DNA from: Bacteroidota bacterium
GTDB taxonomy: Bacteria > Bacteroidota > Bacteroidia > UKL13-3
Direction: 5' to 3'
DNA length: 20,390 nt
Assembly (NCBI GenBank): GCA_010027395.1
Contig: RGVD01000021.1
Span: 1-20,390, forward strand
Both the position numbers and the translations under genes were made by a program. Positions 1 through 7,425 of this stretch are shown here, in pieces; position 1 is the first letter of the stretch, and each line of letters starts with the position of its first letter. The notes below the pieces were generated by a model. That model was not told the origin of the DNA and made no database searches. It worked only from the letters and a program-made list of their open reading frames with translations.

Positions 1-2
1 CA

Positions 3-1760
3 GCGCCCAATACTTTGGTCTGTGATAATGATAGTATAACCTTAACGGCAAATTCAGGGAGTGGATTTAATTATTTATGGAGTGATGCCAATCAAACTAG
101 CCGATCAATTAATGTCGCCAAAGCAGGTTCATACACTGTAAGAGTTACTTCAAATTTAGGTTGTAAAACAACTAGTTCTGTCACTGTGATAACCCAAAGA
201 GCTAAACCAAGTATTAATCTATTAACATCGAAGGATACCATTTGTATAGGTGATTCAATTTTGTTTTCGGCTAAAGGAAAAGCTAGTAGCTATAGCTTTT
301 ACAATGGACCTACATTATTAAGAAACAACAAAGACAGTAATTACTATTTCAAGTCTCAACCAGGTGCCTATAACATTTCTGTTTTGGCACAAGATTCTAT
401 TTATTGTTCAAATGTTTCAAACATAAAAGTAGCAAATATCAGTACCCCACTTCCTCTTCCAAATGTCGGTTGTGGAAATAAAACCTTAACTTCAGTTGAT
501 TTTAGCTGGGGAGCTTTAAAAGGTGCGATTGGTTATGAAATAAGTTTGGATTCAGGTTCACATTGGAATAGCCCATCAGGAAGTACTGGCTTGTCTCATA
601 GCATTACTGGATTGCCTATTAATGGAATTGCCAAAATTTGGGTAAGAGCAATTGACAATAATATCTGTGGTCCAGGACCGGTATCAGTTGCAACTTGTCA
701 GGCTGCAAATTGCCCAAGATTACCTATAACTATCATTGCCGATACCAAAGCGTGCACAAGTGATAGTGGAAAGGCTGCTATCACTTTATCAGCACCAAAT
801 GATGGAAAAGTGTATATTGTTTTTGTAAATAACCTTCCAGCCGCCAAACCAGGTAAATACACTTTTAAATTTGGACCGCAAGCAGGAAATTACAATGTGA
901 ATTTAAAGGTGATTGATTCTAGCAGCTTGTCATGTAGCTTTGATACCACAATACAATTTACTAATTATGATAGTCCAACTGGGCCTATATTAGTAACATC
1001 TTCAAATCCGAGTGGGGTATATTGTCATTACGACTCAATTATCAATTTAAAGGTAAGAAAATTAGTAGGTACAGATAGTGTTATTTTCTCAAATTTAAGT
1101 TTAACTACTTTTCTTGAAACACCAATAAAAAGTACAACAAGCGATACCACACTTACCACAAATACCAATTTATTTTTAGTGGGAGATAATGTAATTTCAA
1201 TTCGTTTGAAAAACAATTTCTCTGGTTGTAGCAAAAGAGACATGGTCTTGATTAAGAAAGTTGCAAGATTAGGAACAGACTTTAATGTAACAATGGGAAG
1301 TCCAGCCGGAAATGTTCAATTTACCCAAACGAACCAAGACCCGAGTAATAATAGATTTTGGTATTTTGGAGATGGAGGCAAAGACTCTTTGGCGAAAACC
1401 ACTAGTCATCAATATACAAGCAATGGAACTTTCTATCCTTCGCTAATTGTAAAAGATATCAATGGTTGCTATGATACAGCATGGAAAGCAGTAACCATCT
1501 CAAAAGTAGGCATCAATGAAATGTCTAAATCAGATGTGAAAATTTATCCAGTGCCAGCCCATAATACCTTGCATGTTGAGTTGCTTAATGGTGATAAAGG
1601 TGAGTATCTAATCTCGGATATGTTAGGTAAAACAGTTTTAAACGGAAGCTTTATAAACAATACTTTTGAAATTGCTATCGAAGGACTGAGCAAAGGTTCT
1701 TATTTGATTAACATCAAAACTGAGAATGAATCGATGCTAAGAAAAATGATGGTTGAATAA
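3..1760 (+). CDS. T9SS-sorted secreted multidomain protein with FN3-like and PKD domains (5' end missing)
   Basis: The frame is open to the left edge, so this is the 3' part of a longer gene; the TTG at 15 is only an internal codon. Numbering from that TTG, about residues 1-140 look like Ig-like beta modules with paired Cys, each with a motif of the type CDNDSITL or CIGDSILF. Residues 150-225 resemble a fibronectin type III domain (GYEISLDSG, then WVRAIDNN). About 425-495 is a PKD domain with WYFGDGG followed by HQYTSNGTF. The last 80 residues are a T9SS type A sorting domain with KIYPVPAHN near 508, MLGKTV, and a final SYLINIKTEN. In this family the tail directs export through the type IX machinery and is usually cleaved or anchored at the cell surface. 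No catalytic domain is visible, so the role (adhesin, matrix protein or enzyme accessory region) is open. Confidence 0.85.
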   Translation, partial: APNTLVCDNDSITLTANSGSGFNYLWSDANQTSRSINVAKAGSYTVRVTSNLGCKTTSSVTVITQRAKPSINLLTSKDTICIGDSILFSAKGKASSYSFYNGPTLLRNNKDSNYYFKSQPGAYNISVLAQDSIYCSNVSNIKVANISTPLPLPNVGCGNKTLTSVDFSWGALKGAIGYEISLDSGSHWNSPSGSTGLSHSITGLPINGIAKIWVRAIDNNICGPGPVSVATCQAANCPRLPITIIADTKACTSDSGKAAITLSAPNDGKVYIVFVNNLPAAKPGKYTFKFGPQAGNYNVNLKVIDSSSLSCSFDTTIQFTNYDSPTGPILVTSSNPSGVYCHYDSIINLKVRKLVGTDSVIFSNLSLTTFLETPIKSTTSDTTLTTNTNLFLVGDNVISIRLKNNFSGCSKRDMVLIKKVARLGTDFNVTMGSPAGNVQFTQTNQDPSNNRFWYFGDGGKDSLAKTTSHQYTSNGTFYPSLIVKDINGCYDTAWKAVTISKVGINEMSKSDVKIYPVPAHNTLHVELLNGDKGEYLISDMLGKTVLNGSFINNTFEIAIEGLSKGSYLINIKTENESMLRKMMVE

Positions 1761-1784
1761 ATTATAATATAACAAGATATGAAG

Positions 1785-1813
1785 AGGCTGCCTTTTTAAA
1801 GGTGGCCTTTTTT
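1785..1813 (+). terminator. Rho-independent terminator after the first T9SS gene
   Basis: An 11-bp stem (AGGCTGCCTTT pairing with AAAGGTGGCCT, with two G-T wobbles) is followed by a run of six T. It starts 25 bases after the stop at 1760 and closes the upstream gene. Confidence 0.8.
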
Positions 1814-1963
1814 GTGGTGCAAGCTTGCCCTATTTATATGGTGTATTTGGATATTCGAAGACACCGAATAGCTTTTGGGGGTAGGGTATAGATGAGCTAA
1901 TCCCATTCAGAAGGTTCCATCTAAATGGTTTTATACATTCCAATTACTTTTTTAGTGTAAAAG

Positions 1964-1979
1964 AAATAGTGGACTATTT
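1964..1979 (-). terminator. Weak terminator-like hairpin at the rsmD stop
   Basis: AAATAGT and ACTATTT form a perfect 7-bp inverted repeat around a 2-base centre. On the minus strand it overlaps the rsmD stop codon by two bases and is followed by CTTTTA. The stem is AT-only except for one G-C pair and the T-run is short, so this is a weak candidate. Confidence 0.25.
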
Positions 1980-2517
1980 AAACAAAAATCGAAAAAGTAG
2001 ATTGCCCGTATTTTCTCACTTCTTTTATTCGAGGGTGCTTACTTAAATCCAATTCGCTACCATGTTCTACGATTAACCAACCACTTGGATTTAGCATGTT
2101 TTTATCCAAAACTAGATAAGGTATTTCTGGTATTTTGGCTAGATCATAAGGTGCATCTGCAAAGATAATATCAAAGCTATCTTCACATTTCTGCAAGTAT
2201 TTAAAAACATCGGCCTTCAATACCTCAAGATTATTAAAACCCATTTTAATTTTACTTTGTTTGATAAAATTATAACAGTTAAAGTTAATATCTACACTAA
2301 CTACTTGCTGGGCTCCTCTGCTTGCAAACTCATAAGCCATATTACCCGTACCACTAAATAAATCAAGGGCTTTGATATTGTCTAAATCAAAATGATTATG
2401 CAGGATATTAAACAAACTTTCTTTAGCCCTGTCTGTGGTAGGGCGCACAGGCAAGTTAGCTGGTGCATGTATGATAATACCACCTTTTTCGCCACCTATT
2501 ATTCGCAGAGAAGGCAA
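1978..2517 (-). CDS. rsmD: 16S rRNA (guanine-N2) methyltransferase RsmD
   Basis: Class I SAM-dependent methyltransferase. By family it modifies G966 of 16S rRNA (E. coli numbering) during 30S assembly. Visible features are the RsmD opening (LRIIGGEKGG near 4-13), the conserved RPTTDRAKESLFNIL stretch at 25-39, SAM motif I LDLFSGTG at 51-58, acidic SVDIN near 74-78, and motif IV as ADAPYD at 120-125, where the textbook form is DPPY. The length, 179 residues, is normal for the family. No ATG exists between the upstream in-frame TAG (2545-2547) and the conserved N-terminus, so the start must be non-ATG; TTG at 2517 fits the family. This start lies inside the 3' end of the DUF3822 gene (19-base overlap), which implies translational coupling. 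Confidence 0.92.
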   Translation of the reverse strand: MPSLRIIGGEKGGIIIHAPANLPVRPTTDRAKESLFNILHNHFDLDNIKALDLFSGTGNMAYEFASRGAQQVVSVDINFNCYNFIKQSKIKMGFNNLEVLKADVFKYLQKCEDSFDIIFADAPYDLAKIPEIPYLVLDKNMLNPSGWLIVEHGSELDLSKHPRIKEVRKYGQSTFSIFV

Positions 2518-3374
2518 CTTGATAAAACGAAATGCTGGTGAGAACTAAATTGATTGAAGGCATCTGGGTAAATGTATTGCTGTAATTTATCTCCAAATTG
2601 TACCCTAGCTGCGTATTTCTTTAACATCTCAAAGGCTCCATCTTTATTGGTTATATCGCCAAACAACATGATTTGAATTTGATTTGATTCCATACCCAAT
2701 TGTTCTGCTACGGATAAAATGTAATACACAAAATCAGTTTCGGTATCATATTTAAAGCTATTGTAGAACTGCAAATTTTGACCATCAGTAGCCAAAACCT
2801 CTATATGCTGCTCATGCACATTCACAAATATCTTTTTATCCTTTTCTTCAATTTGGCTTTTGACAATTGCTTTTATGAAAAGCTGTGATTGGTGAAGTAA
2901 ATCAGCAGTTGGCATTTCAAAGCGAATAAACTTTATAGTTTCGTTTCTTAGGTTGAAAACTGCCGATGTAGTAAAAATATGCAACTTGCTGTACGACATT
3001 TGCGAGTTATCCAAAACTGGTTTGTGCAATTGGTAGTAGGCTTCCAACTCAATGATATTGCATAATGATTCAGGTGCAATAAGGCAATCATCGTTGTCAA
3101 TTAATACAAATTTACCTTTATAGGCGGGCTTTAATTCTTGTAAAACATCCGACATTTTTTTCCAATCATCGTAATTGATTTTGAAAAAATCTATCTCAGG
3201 ATTGCTGAATGTTTTTAGCGAAACTACCTTAACATTCAGAGGGTCGGCAATGATGCAACTTACCTTATGTTTGGCTATTGATAGATAGAAATGATACCTG
3301 AAAGCACTATCCGCCACAAAATCGCCATCGGTATAATGTTTTATGTTAAGAGGTATGAGTGTTTCGGCTTGCAT
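2499..3374 (-). CDS. DUF3822 family protein
   Basis: A 291-residue soluble protein with no signal peptide or membrane segment. It resembles the DUF3822 family, which is largely confined to Bacteroidota and commonly sits directly upstream of rsmD, as here. The N-terminal half has alternating strands (FRYHFYLSIAKHKVSCII), followed by a KPAYKGKFVLIDNDDCLIAP region near residues 85-105. The C-terminal half (KKIFVNVHEQHIEVLATDG, then FVYYILSVAEQLGM) looks like a second copy of a similar alpha/beta lobe, so an actin-like or PilM-like two-lobe fold is possible but only an inference. The biochemical role is unknown. It starts at ATG 3374, and its last codons overlap the start of rsmD. A TACTTTG box lies 19 bases upstream. 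Confidence 0.75.
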   Translation of the reverse strand: MQAETLIPLNIKHYTDGDFVADSAFRYHFYLSIAKHKVSCIIADPLNVKVVSLKTFSNPEIDFFKINYDDWKKMSDVLQELKPAYKGKFVLIDNDDCLIAPESLCNIIELEAYYQLHKPVLDNSQMSYSKLHIFTTSAVFNLRNETIKFIRFEMPTADLLHQSQLFIKAIVKSQIEEKDKKIFVNVHEQHIEVLATDGQNLQFYNSFKYDTETDFVYYILSVAEQLGMESNQIQIMLFGDITNKDGAFEMLKKYAARVQFGDKLQQYIYPDAFNQFSSHQHFVLSSCLLCE

Positions 3375-3384
3375 ATTTTCGACT

Positions 3385-3392
3385 TACATTCG
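3385..3392 (+). promoter_or_regulatory. Candidate -7 box (TACATTCG) for the thioesterase gene
   Basis: TACATTCG matches the Bacteroidota -7 consensus TAnnTTTG except for one T to C change. It lies 38 bases before the ATG at 3431. No TTG lies at the usual spacing upstream; the nearest is 13 bases away. Confidence 0.35.
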
Positions 3393-3399
3393 CAAAGTA
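3393..3399 (-). promoter_or_regulatory. Candidate -7 box (TACTTTG) for the DUF3822-rsmD unit
   Basis: On the minus strand TACTTTG, followed by CG, lies 19 bases before the ATG at 3374. It resembles a one-base-shorter TAnnTTTG and directly abuts the opposing candidate box at 3385-3392, so the two divergent promoters would compete for RNA polymerase. Confidence 0.3.
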
Positions 3400-3430
3400 A
3401 ATTTTCAATTTATTATTTCTAAAAAAACTT

Positions 3431-3886
3431 ATGCAAAACTTTACACCGAGCAATCCGGATTTCGAAAAAATGGTACAAGAAAAAATTAAGGGGAATCATT
3501 TTACCCATTTTATAGGATTTGACGTTCATACGATAACACCGGGCAGGGTAGAGGGCAGCATGCGTCTTGAAGAGCACCATTTACAACAAATGGGCTTTGT
3601 GCATGGAGGCGTTACCGCCACCGTTAGTGATATTGTAGCAGGTTTCGCAGCCTTTTCACTAGTGGCCCAAGGACAAGGAGTGGTAACGGTAGAGTTGAAA
3701 GTATCTTACTTAAATCCCGGAAAAGGTCATACTCTAAAAGCCATTGGCACTGTGATAAAGCCAGGTTCAAAACTGCATTTCTGCGAAAGTGAATTGTGGG
3801 TGATTGGTGATGAGTCGGAAGTTCTGATTGCCAAATCGAGCAGTACCATGGCCATATTAAACAAAAGCGATTACGAAAGAAAATAA
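3431..3886 (+). CDS. PaaI-family hotdog-fold thioesterase
   Basis: A 151-residue protein with a single hotdog domain. By family such proteins hydrolyse acyl-CoA or aryl-CoA thioesters in the cytoplasm as homotetramers. The signature is clear: GFVHGGVTATVSDIVAG at 55-71 supplies the HGG loop before the long central helix, with an acidic residue (D67) in the helix where this family has its catalytic Asp or Glu. VTVELKVSYLNPG at 85-97 is the typical beta strand lining the active site. The physiological substrate cannot be told from the sequence. The next gene starts 6 bases after the stop, so the two are very likely co-transcribed. The start at ATG 3431 follows an A-rich stretch. Confidence 0.88.
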   Translation: MQNFTPSNPDFEKMVQEKIKGNHFTHFIGFDVHTITPGRVEGSMRLEEHHLQQMGFVHGGVTATVSDIVAGFAAFSLVAQGQGVVTVELKVSYLNPGKGHTLKAIGTVIKPGSKLHFCESELWVIGDESEVLIAKSSSTMAILNKSDYERK

Positions 3887-3892
3887 CTACAT

Positions 3893-4246
3893 ATGGTTAG
3901 CAATGTTCAATTTCCCAAATATCCATTGTCTTTTCCTGAAGTAAAAGAAGTACCTCATAGAGAGCATAAAGCGTATAAAGTAAGAAGTAAAATCTTTGTA
4001 ACCCATAATGCCAAAGAAAATAGATGTTGTATGCTTTTGAGCAGAGAAGAACAGCCTTTGTTTTGTATGATTGATGAGAAACTTATTTACCCAGTCCCTA
4101 ATAAATGGGGCAATCATGGTTGGACTTTGGTGAATTTGAAAGCCATTAAAAAAGATTTGCTGTTGGAAGTGTTAACTGCAGCATATTGCAATGTGGCTCC
4201 TAAACATTTGGCTGAACCATTTTTAAGAGATATTGAAAGTTTTTAA
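3893..4246 (+). CDS. MmcQ/YjbR-like protein
   Basis: A 117-residue protein resembling the MmcQ/YjbR family (CyaY-like fold, often annotated as DNA-binding on structural grounds). Supporting motifs in order are FPEVKEVPHREHKAYKVRSKIFVTH near 14-38, a central strand LLSREEQPLFCMI, then KWGNHGWTLVNL at about 72-83 and APKHLAEPFL near the end. The family usually has a WGxxGWT(x)VxL motif as seen here. Its function in cells is not well established. It begins 6 bases after the thioesterase stop. Its own TAA overlaps the TAA of the convergent folC by 4 bases, leaving no room for a separate terminator on either side. Confidence 0.78.
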   Translation: MVSNVQFPKYPLSFPEVKEVPHREHKAYKVRSKIFVTHNAKENRCCMLLSREEQPLFCMIDEKLIYPVPNKWGNHGWTLVNLKAIKKDLLLEVLTAAYCNVAPKHLAEPFLRDIESF

Positions 4247-5535
4247 ACCACTTCAGCCACTACAAAAGTGCTACCTCCAACAAAAATAACATCAGAAATA
4301 TTAGCTTCTCCTTTTGCAGCTTGGTATGCTTCCTTCACACTTGCGTAGCAATTTCCCACCAATCCAAAAGTAGCGGCTTGTGCTTGCAAATCTTTTTCAT
4401 CCAGAGCCCTTGGGAGATTGGCCTTACAAAAATAGTATTCTGCCTCTTTAGGTAACAACGCCAATACTTTGCTGACATCCTTGTCTTTCACCATCCCAAA
4501 CACCATGCGAAGCTTGCTGCAAGAAATAGCTTTCAACTGTTCCATTACATATTTTATCCCATCTACATTATGACCTGTATCGCACACGGTAAACGGTTTT
4601 TCTTTCAATACCTGCCACCTGCCCATTAAACCAGTGTTTCGCTTTACATGCTCCAATCCTGAACGAATGTCGTTTTCTGAAATGGGGTAGCCTTGTTCTT
4701 TCAATTTGTCAATCGCGGCTATCAGGGTGATGATGTTTTTTTGTTGGTATATGCCTCCTAAATCACAATCTAGGTTTTTGAAATACATATGGCTGCCTTT
4801 TTTTACATCACACAATACCCCATTTTTTTTGGTACTGAAATAATCCATTGTGTATTCCTTTTGGGCAAATATGATTTCTGCTTGTTCTGATTTTGCTTTT
4901 TCTTTAAAAACTTGCTCTGTTTCAGGCAATGCTTCGCCTATCACCACAGGTGTTTTAGCTTTGATGATACCTGCTTTTTCAAAGGCAATTTTATCTAATG
5001 AATCGCCAAGCATATCCATGTGGTCCCAACCTATATTACTTATTACCGAAAGGATAGGAGAGATGATATTGGTTGAATCTAACCTGCCACCTAAACCTGT
5101 TTCTATGATGGCAATATCCACTTTGTGTTGGGCAAAATGCTGAAAGCACAAGGCAACTGTCCACTCAAAAAAAGAGGGTTGTATTTCTTCAAAAAGGACT
5201 CTGTGTTTTTCAACAAAATCTACCACTTCTTGCTCGCTAATCATTTGCCCATTAATGCGAATGCGTTCTCTAAAATCCTTCAAATGGGGCGAAGTATACA
5301 AACCCACTTTAAAGCCTGCTTCCTGCAATACCGAAGCCATCATATGACTAGTAGAACCTTTGCCATTGGTACCAGCTATATGTATGCTTTTAAATTTTTC
5401 TTGGGGTTGATTGAGAGCCTTGCAAAGCGCAAGGGTATTGGTTAAATCTTTTTTTATAGCTGCTGCACCAATCCTAGTAAACATAGGCAATTGGCTATAC
5501 AAATAGTCAAGTGTTTCTTGGTAGCTTAAAGACAT
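4243..5535 (-). CDS. folC: Bifunctional folylpolyglutamate/dihydrofolate synthase
   Basis: Cytoplasmic Mur-ligase-like enzyme that adds glutamate to dihydropteroate and to folates, using ATP. The Mur ligase layout is intact: P-loop GTNGKGS at 55-61, YTSPHL at 80-85, the ETGLGGRLDSTN segment at 145-156, GWDHMDMLG at 169-177, and AFEKAGIIK at 184-192, which contains the lysine carbamylated in homologues. A C-terminal Rossmann-like domain starts around 300 (MGRWQV, then DTGHNVDG). The length of 430 residues is normal. It is the last gene of the glycosyltransferase-rsmG-folC operon: its ATG follows the rsmG stop with no spacer. Whether it has both activities or only one cannot be decided from the sequence. 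Confidence 0.93.
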   Translation of the reverse strand: MSLSYQETLDYLYSQLPMFTRIGAAAIKKDLTNTLALCKALNQPQEKFKSIHIAGTNGKGSTSHMMASVLQEAGFKVGLYTSPHLKDFRERIRINGQMISEQEVVDFVEKHRVLFEEIQPSFFEWTVALCFQHFAQHKVDIAIIETGLGGRLDSTNIISPILSVISNIGWDHMDMLGDSLDKIAFEKAGIIKAKTPVVIGEALPETEQVFKEKAKSEQAEIIFAQKEYTMDYFSTKKNGVLCDVKKGSHMYFKNLDCDLGGIYQQKNIITLIAAIDKLKEQGYPISENDIRSGLEHVKRNTGLMGRWQVLKEKPFTVCDTGHNVDGIKYVMEQLKAISCSKLRMVFGMVKDKDVSKVLALLPKEAEYYFCKANLPRALDEKDLQAQAATFGLVGNCYASVKEAYQAAKGEANISDVIFVGGSTFVVAEVV

Positions 5536-6174
5536 TTAATAAATATGAATGAGTTTTTTGGTTTCAAAAAATTCTTCTTCAAAATAGGTACTCAACTTCA
5601 ATTCTTCAATTCGTAATTTACGGTTAATCCCTTTTATGTTTTGCTTCTCTTCTTTCAAATCGCCACCCTTAAGTAGCAGATAGCCATTAAACTTAGAGTT
5701 AATTCCTTCAGGCTTGATATAGCTTTGAGTCCAGCGATATATTTTATCCATGGGAGCTACCGCTCTGCTTACTACGAAATCAAATTTCTCTTTCAACATT
5801 TCAACTCTACCAATAACAAAATCGGTATTGGTTAAACCAATGTTTTCAGAAATATCTTCTGCCACATGGACTTTTTTAGCAATCGAATCAACCAAGGTAA
5901 AGTGACATTCAGGAAAAAATATAGCCAATGGAATCCCCGGAAATCCGCCACCTGTGCCAACATCTAATATTTTGGTTTTGGGTTTAAAGTCAACAAATTT
6001 AGCAATGGCAAGGCTATGCAGAACATGCTTTTCATATAGTGAATCGATGTCCTTGCGAGATATTACGTTTATCTTTTCGTTCCAATCTAGATACAAATCA
6101 TACAAGATGGTGAACTGATCAACTTGTTTTTCAGTAAGTGAAGGGAAGTATTTTTTGATGATATCAATATCCAT
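5536..6174 (-). CDS. rsmG: 16S rRNA (guanine-N7) methyltransferase RsmG
   Basis: SAM-dependent methyltransferase, also called GidB, which methylates N7 of G527 in 16S rRNA (E. coli numbering). The family signature WNEKINVISRKD is at 31-42 and EKHVLHSLAI at 48-57. SAM motif I, DVGTGGGFPG, is at 71-80 and LVDSIAKKV at 94-102; SRAVAPM follows near 134. At 212 residues the length is typical. Its ATG overlaps the stop of the upstream glycosyltransferase gene in a TAATG junction, and folC follows with no gap, so translation is probably coupled through all three genes. In other bacteria, loss of this enzyme is known to give low-level streptomycin resistance. Confidence 0.95.
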   Translation of the reverse strand: MDIDIIKKYFPSLTEKQVDQFTILYDLYLDWNEKINVISRKDIDSLYEKHVLHSLAIAKFVDFKPKTKILDVGTGGGFPGIPLAIFFPECHFTLVDSIAKKVHVAEDISENIGLTNTDFVIGRVEMLKEKFDFVVSRAVAPMDKIYRWTQSYIKPEGINSKFNGYLLLKGGDLKEEKQNIKGINRKLRIEELKLSTYFEEEFFETKKLIHIY

Positions 6175-7301
6175 TACCAGTTTTTTTGTTTACGAGTTAA
6201 TAATCCTCGAGTGCCAAAGATAACAATATAGAATAGATAGATTACATCTAGCACTGGTAATAACCAGAGTATGTGAACGTATTTTAGTTTCTTCAAAGCA
6301 AAATACATAATAATCATTTGAACCAAGAATCGAACACCAAATACTCCTAATGGCACTTGCCATTGAATTTGCAAAACCAATAGCCACGCAAATGCAGGAT
6401 AAAAAAACATTAAACTAGCATAGTATAATCCTAGAAAGAACTTATCATTGGCCTTGTAGTATTTGCCTGTGCTCACATGGCGAGCTTTTTGACGTGACCA
6501 ACTTGTATAGGTTTTTTTTGCTTCAGTGTAAACAAAACTATTAGGGTTAGTTTGTATCGAAACATTGGTACTAGTTGCTGTTTCATTCACAAACAAATCA
6601 TCATCGCCACTCAAAATATGTTGATGGGAGGCAAAGCCTTTGTTTTTGAAAAATAAATCTTTGGTATATCCTAAGTTTCTTCCCACACCCATAAAAGGTC
6701 GATTGGCAATGGCTGCTGAAAAATAAGCTATGGCTGTGATACCACTTTCGTATTGAATAAACATACTTAAAAGCGAGCCAAAGCCTTTGTAGGGTGAAAA
6801 TCCCAAAACGATTTCTTTGCCAGTGGTAAATTGCTCTTGCATCAAGCGCAGCCATTGATTGCTCGCGGGAGCACAATCAGCATCCGTAAATAACAACTTA
6901 TTGTTTTTGGCCGCTTTTATTCCCATGGTTAAAGCAAACTTTTTTCCTGTAGGGTATTTTTCTTGCTCTATAAGTTGACAGATTTTAAGATGAAAATATA
7001 CTTCTTGGTAGTATTCAAGAAGCTTTTGACTATCGTCCCAACTACAATCATTTACAACAATTACTTCATAATTAGGATAATCTTGCTCTAGAATGGATTT
7101 TAGGCTTTTTTCAAGGTTGGCATATTCGTTTCGGGCAGCAATAATTATAGAAACAGGTTCTTCAGACTTGTTTTGCGTTCCTACAACAGGCTTGTAGAAA
7201 GCAAATTTGCCAAAAACAAAAATGTAGTAATACAACTGAATAACAGCTGATAAAACCAATACAATAAACAAAATTAATCCGTATGTTTCTATCACTTTCA
7301 T
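6174..7301 (-). CDS. Membrane-anchored family 2 glycosyltransferase
   Basis: 375 residues from ATG 7301; a TTG two codons upstream is less likely. A single N-terminal membrane helix (about 5-28) is followed by a GT-A domain opening with PVSIIIAARNE. Further motifs are VIVVNDCSWDDS (nucleotide-binding acidic cluster), FTDADCAPAS with the metal-binding DxD, GDDDLFVNE carrying the likely catalytic acidic residues, and SWSRQKARH in the position of the QxxRW-like motif. Three or four hydrophobic helices follow from about 285 to 365. This resembles processive or polyprenyl-linked surface glycan transferases. Donor and acceptor sugars are unknown. It is the first gene of the operon with rsmG and folC and is divergent from the hydrolase gene. 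Confidence 0.85.
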   Translation of the reverse strand: MKVIETYGLILFIVLVLSAVIQLYYYIFVFGKFAFYKPVVGTQNKSEEPVSIIIAARNEYANLEKSLKSILEQDYPNYEVIVVNDCSWDDSQKLLEYYQEVYFHLKICQLIEQEKYPTGKKFALTMGIKAAKNNKLLFTDADCAPASNQWLRLMQEQFTTGKEIVLGFSPYKGFGSLLSMFIQYESGITAIAYFSAAIANRPFMGVGRNLGYTKDLFFKNKGFASHQHILSGDDDLFVNETATSTNVSIQTNPNSFVYTEAKKTYTSWSRQKARHVSTGKYYKANDKFFLGLYYASLMFFYPAFAWLLVLQIQWQVPLGVFGVRFLVQMIIMYFALKKLKYVHILWLLPVLDVIYLFYIVIFGTRGLLTRKQKNW

Positions 7302-7310
7302 AATCAAATG

Positions 7311-7318
7311 CGAAAATA
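7311..7318 (-). promoter_or_regulatory. Candidate -7 box (TATTTTCG) for the glycosyltransferase-rsmG-folC operon
   Basis: On the minus strand TATTTTCG, followed by C, is a one-mismatch TAnnTTTG box only 9 bases before the ATG at 7301. If used, the transcript would have a very short leader or none. Confidence 0.25.
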
Positions 7319-7350
7319 AGCCCCTTGCTTCAGCTACTGAAATGCTTATT

Positions 7351-7365
7351 TCAACAATGTGTTGA
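7351..7365. repeat. Short perfect inverted repeat in the divergent intergenic region
   Basis: TCAACA-ATG-TGTTGA is a perfect 6-bp palindrome with a 3-base centre, between the divergent glycosyltransferase and hydrolase genes. It could be an operator half-site pair or chance. Nearby, AAATGCGAAA occurs twice, at 7306-7315 and 7384-7393. Confidence 0.3.
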
Positions 7366-7425
7366 TATAGGAAGGAGAAGCGAAAATGCGAAACCTTATT
7401 TGTTGTGATATATAAAAGATTTTTT

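Noticed and set aside
15..17. TTG at 15 as the true start of the first T9SS gene
   Set aside because: The frame is open to the window edge and the first codons already lie inside an Ig-like module without a signal peptide.
1028..1243. Minus-strand ORF within the first T9SS gene, and similar minus-strand ORFs elsewhere
   Set aside because: They lie fully opposite real coding sequence, show no motifs, and have low-complexity composition expected from antisense of AT-rich genes.
1852..1870. TATTCG/CGAATA inverted repeat in the gap after the first gene
   Set aside because: Only 6 bp with a 7-base loop, no T-run and no neighbouring start; chance occurrence is likely.
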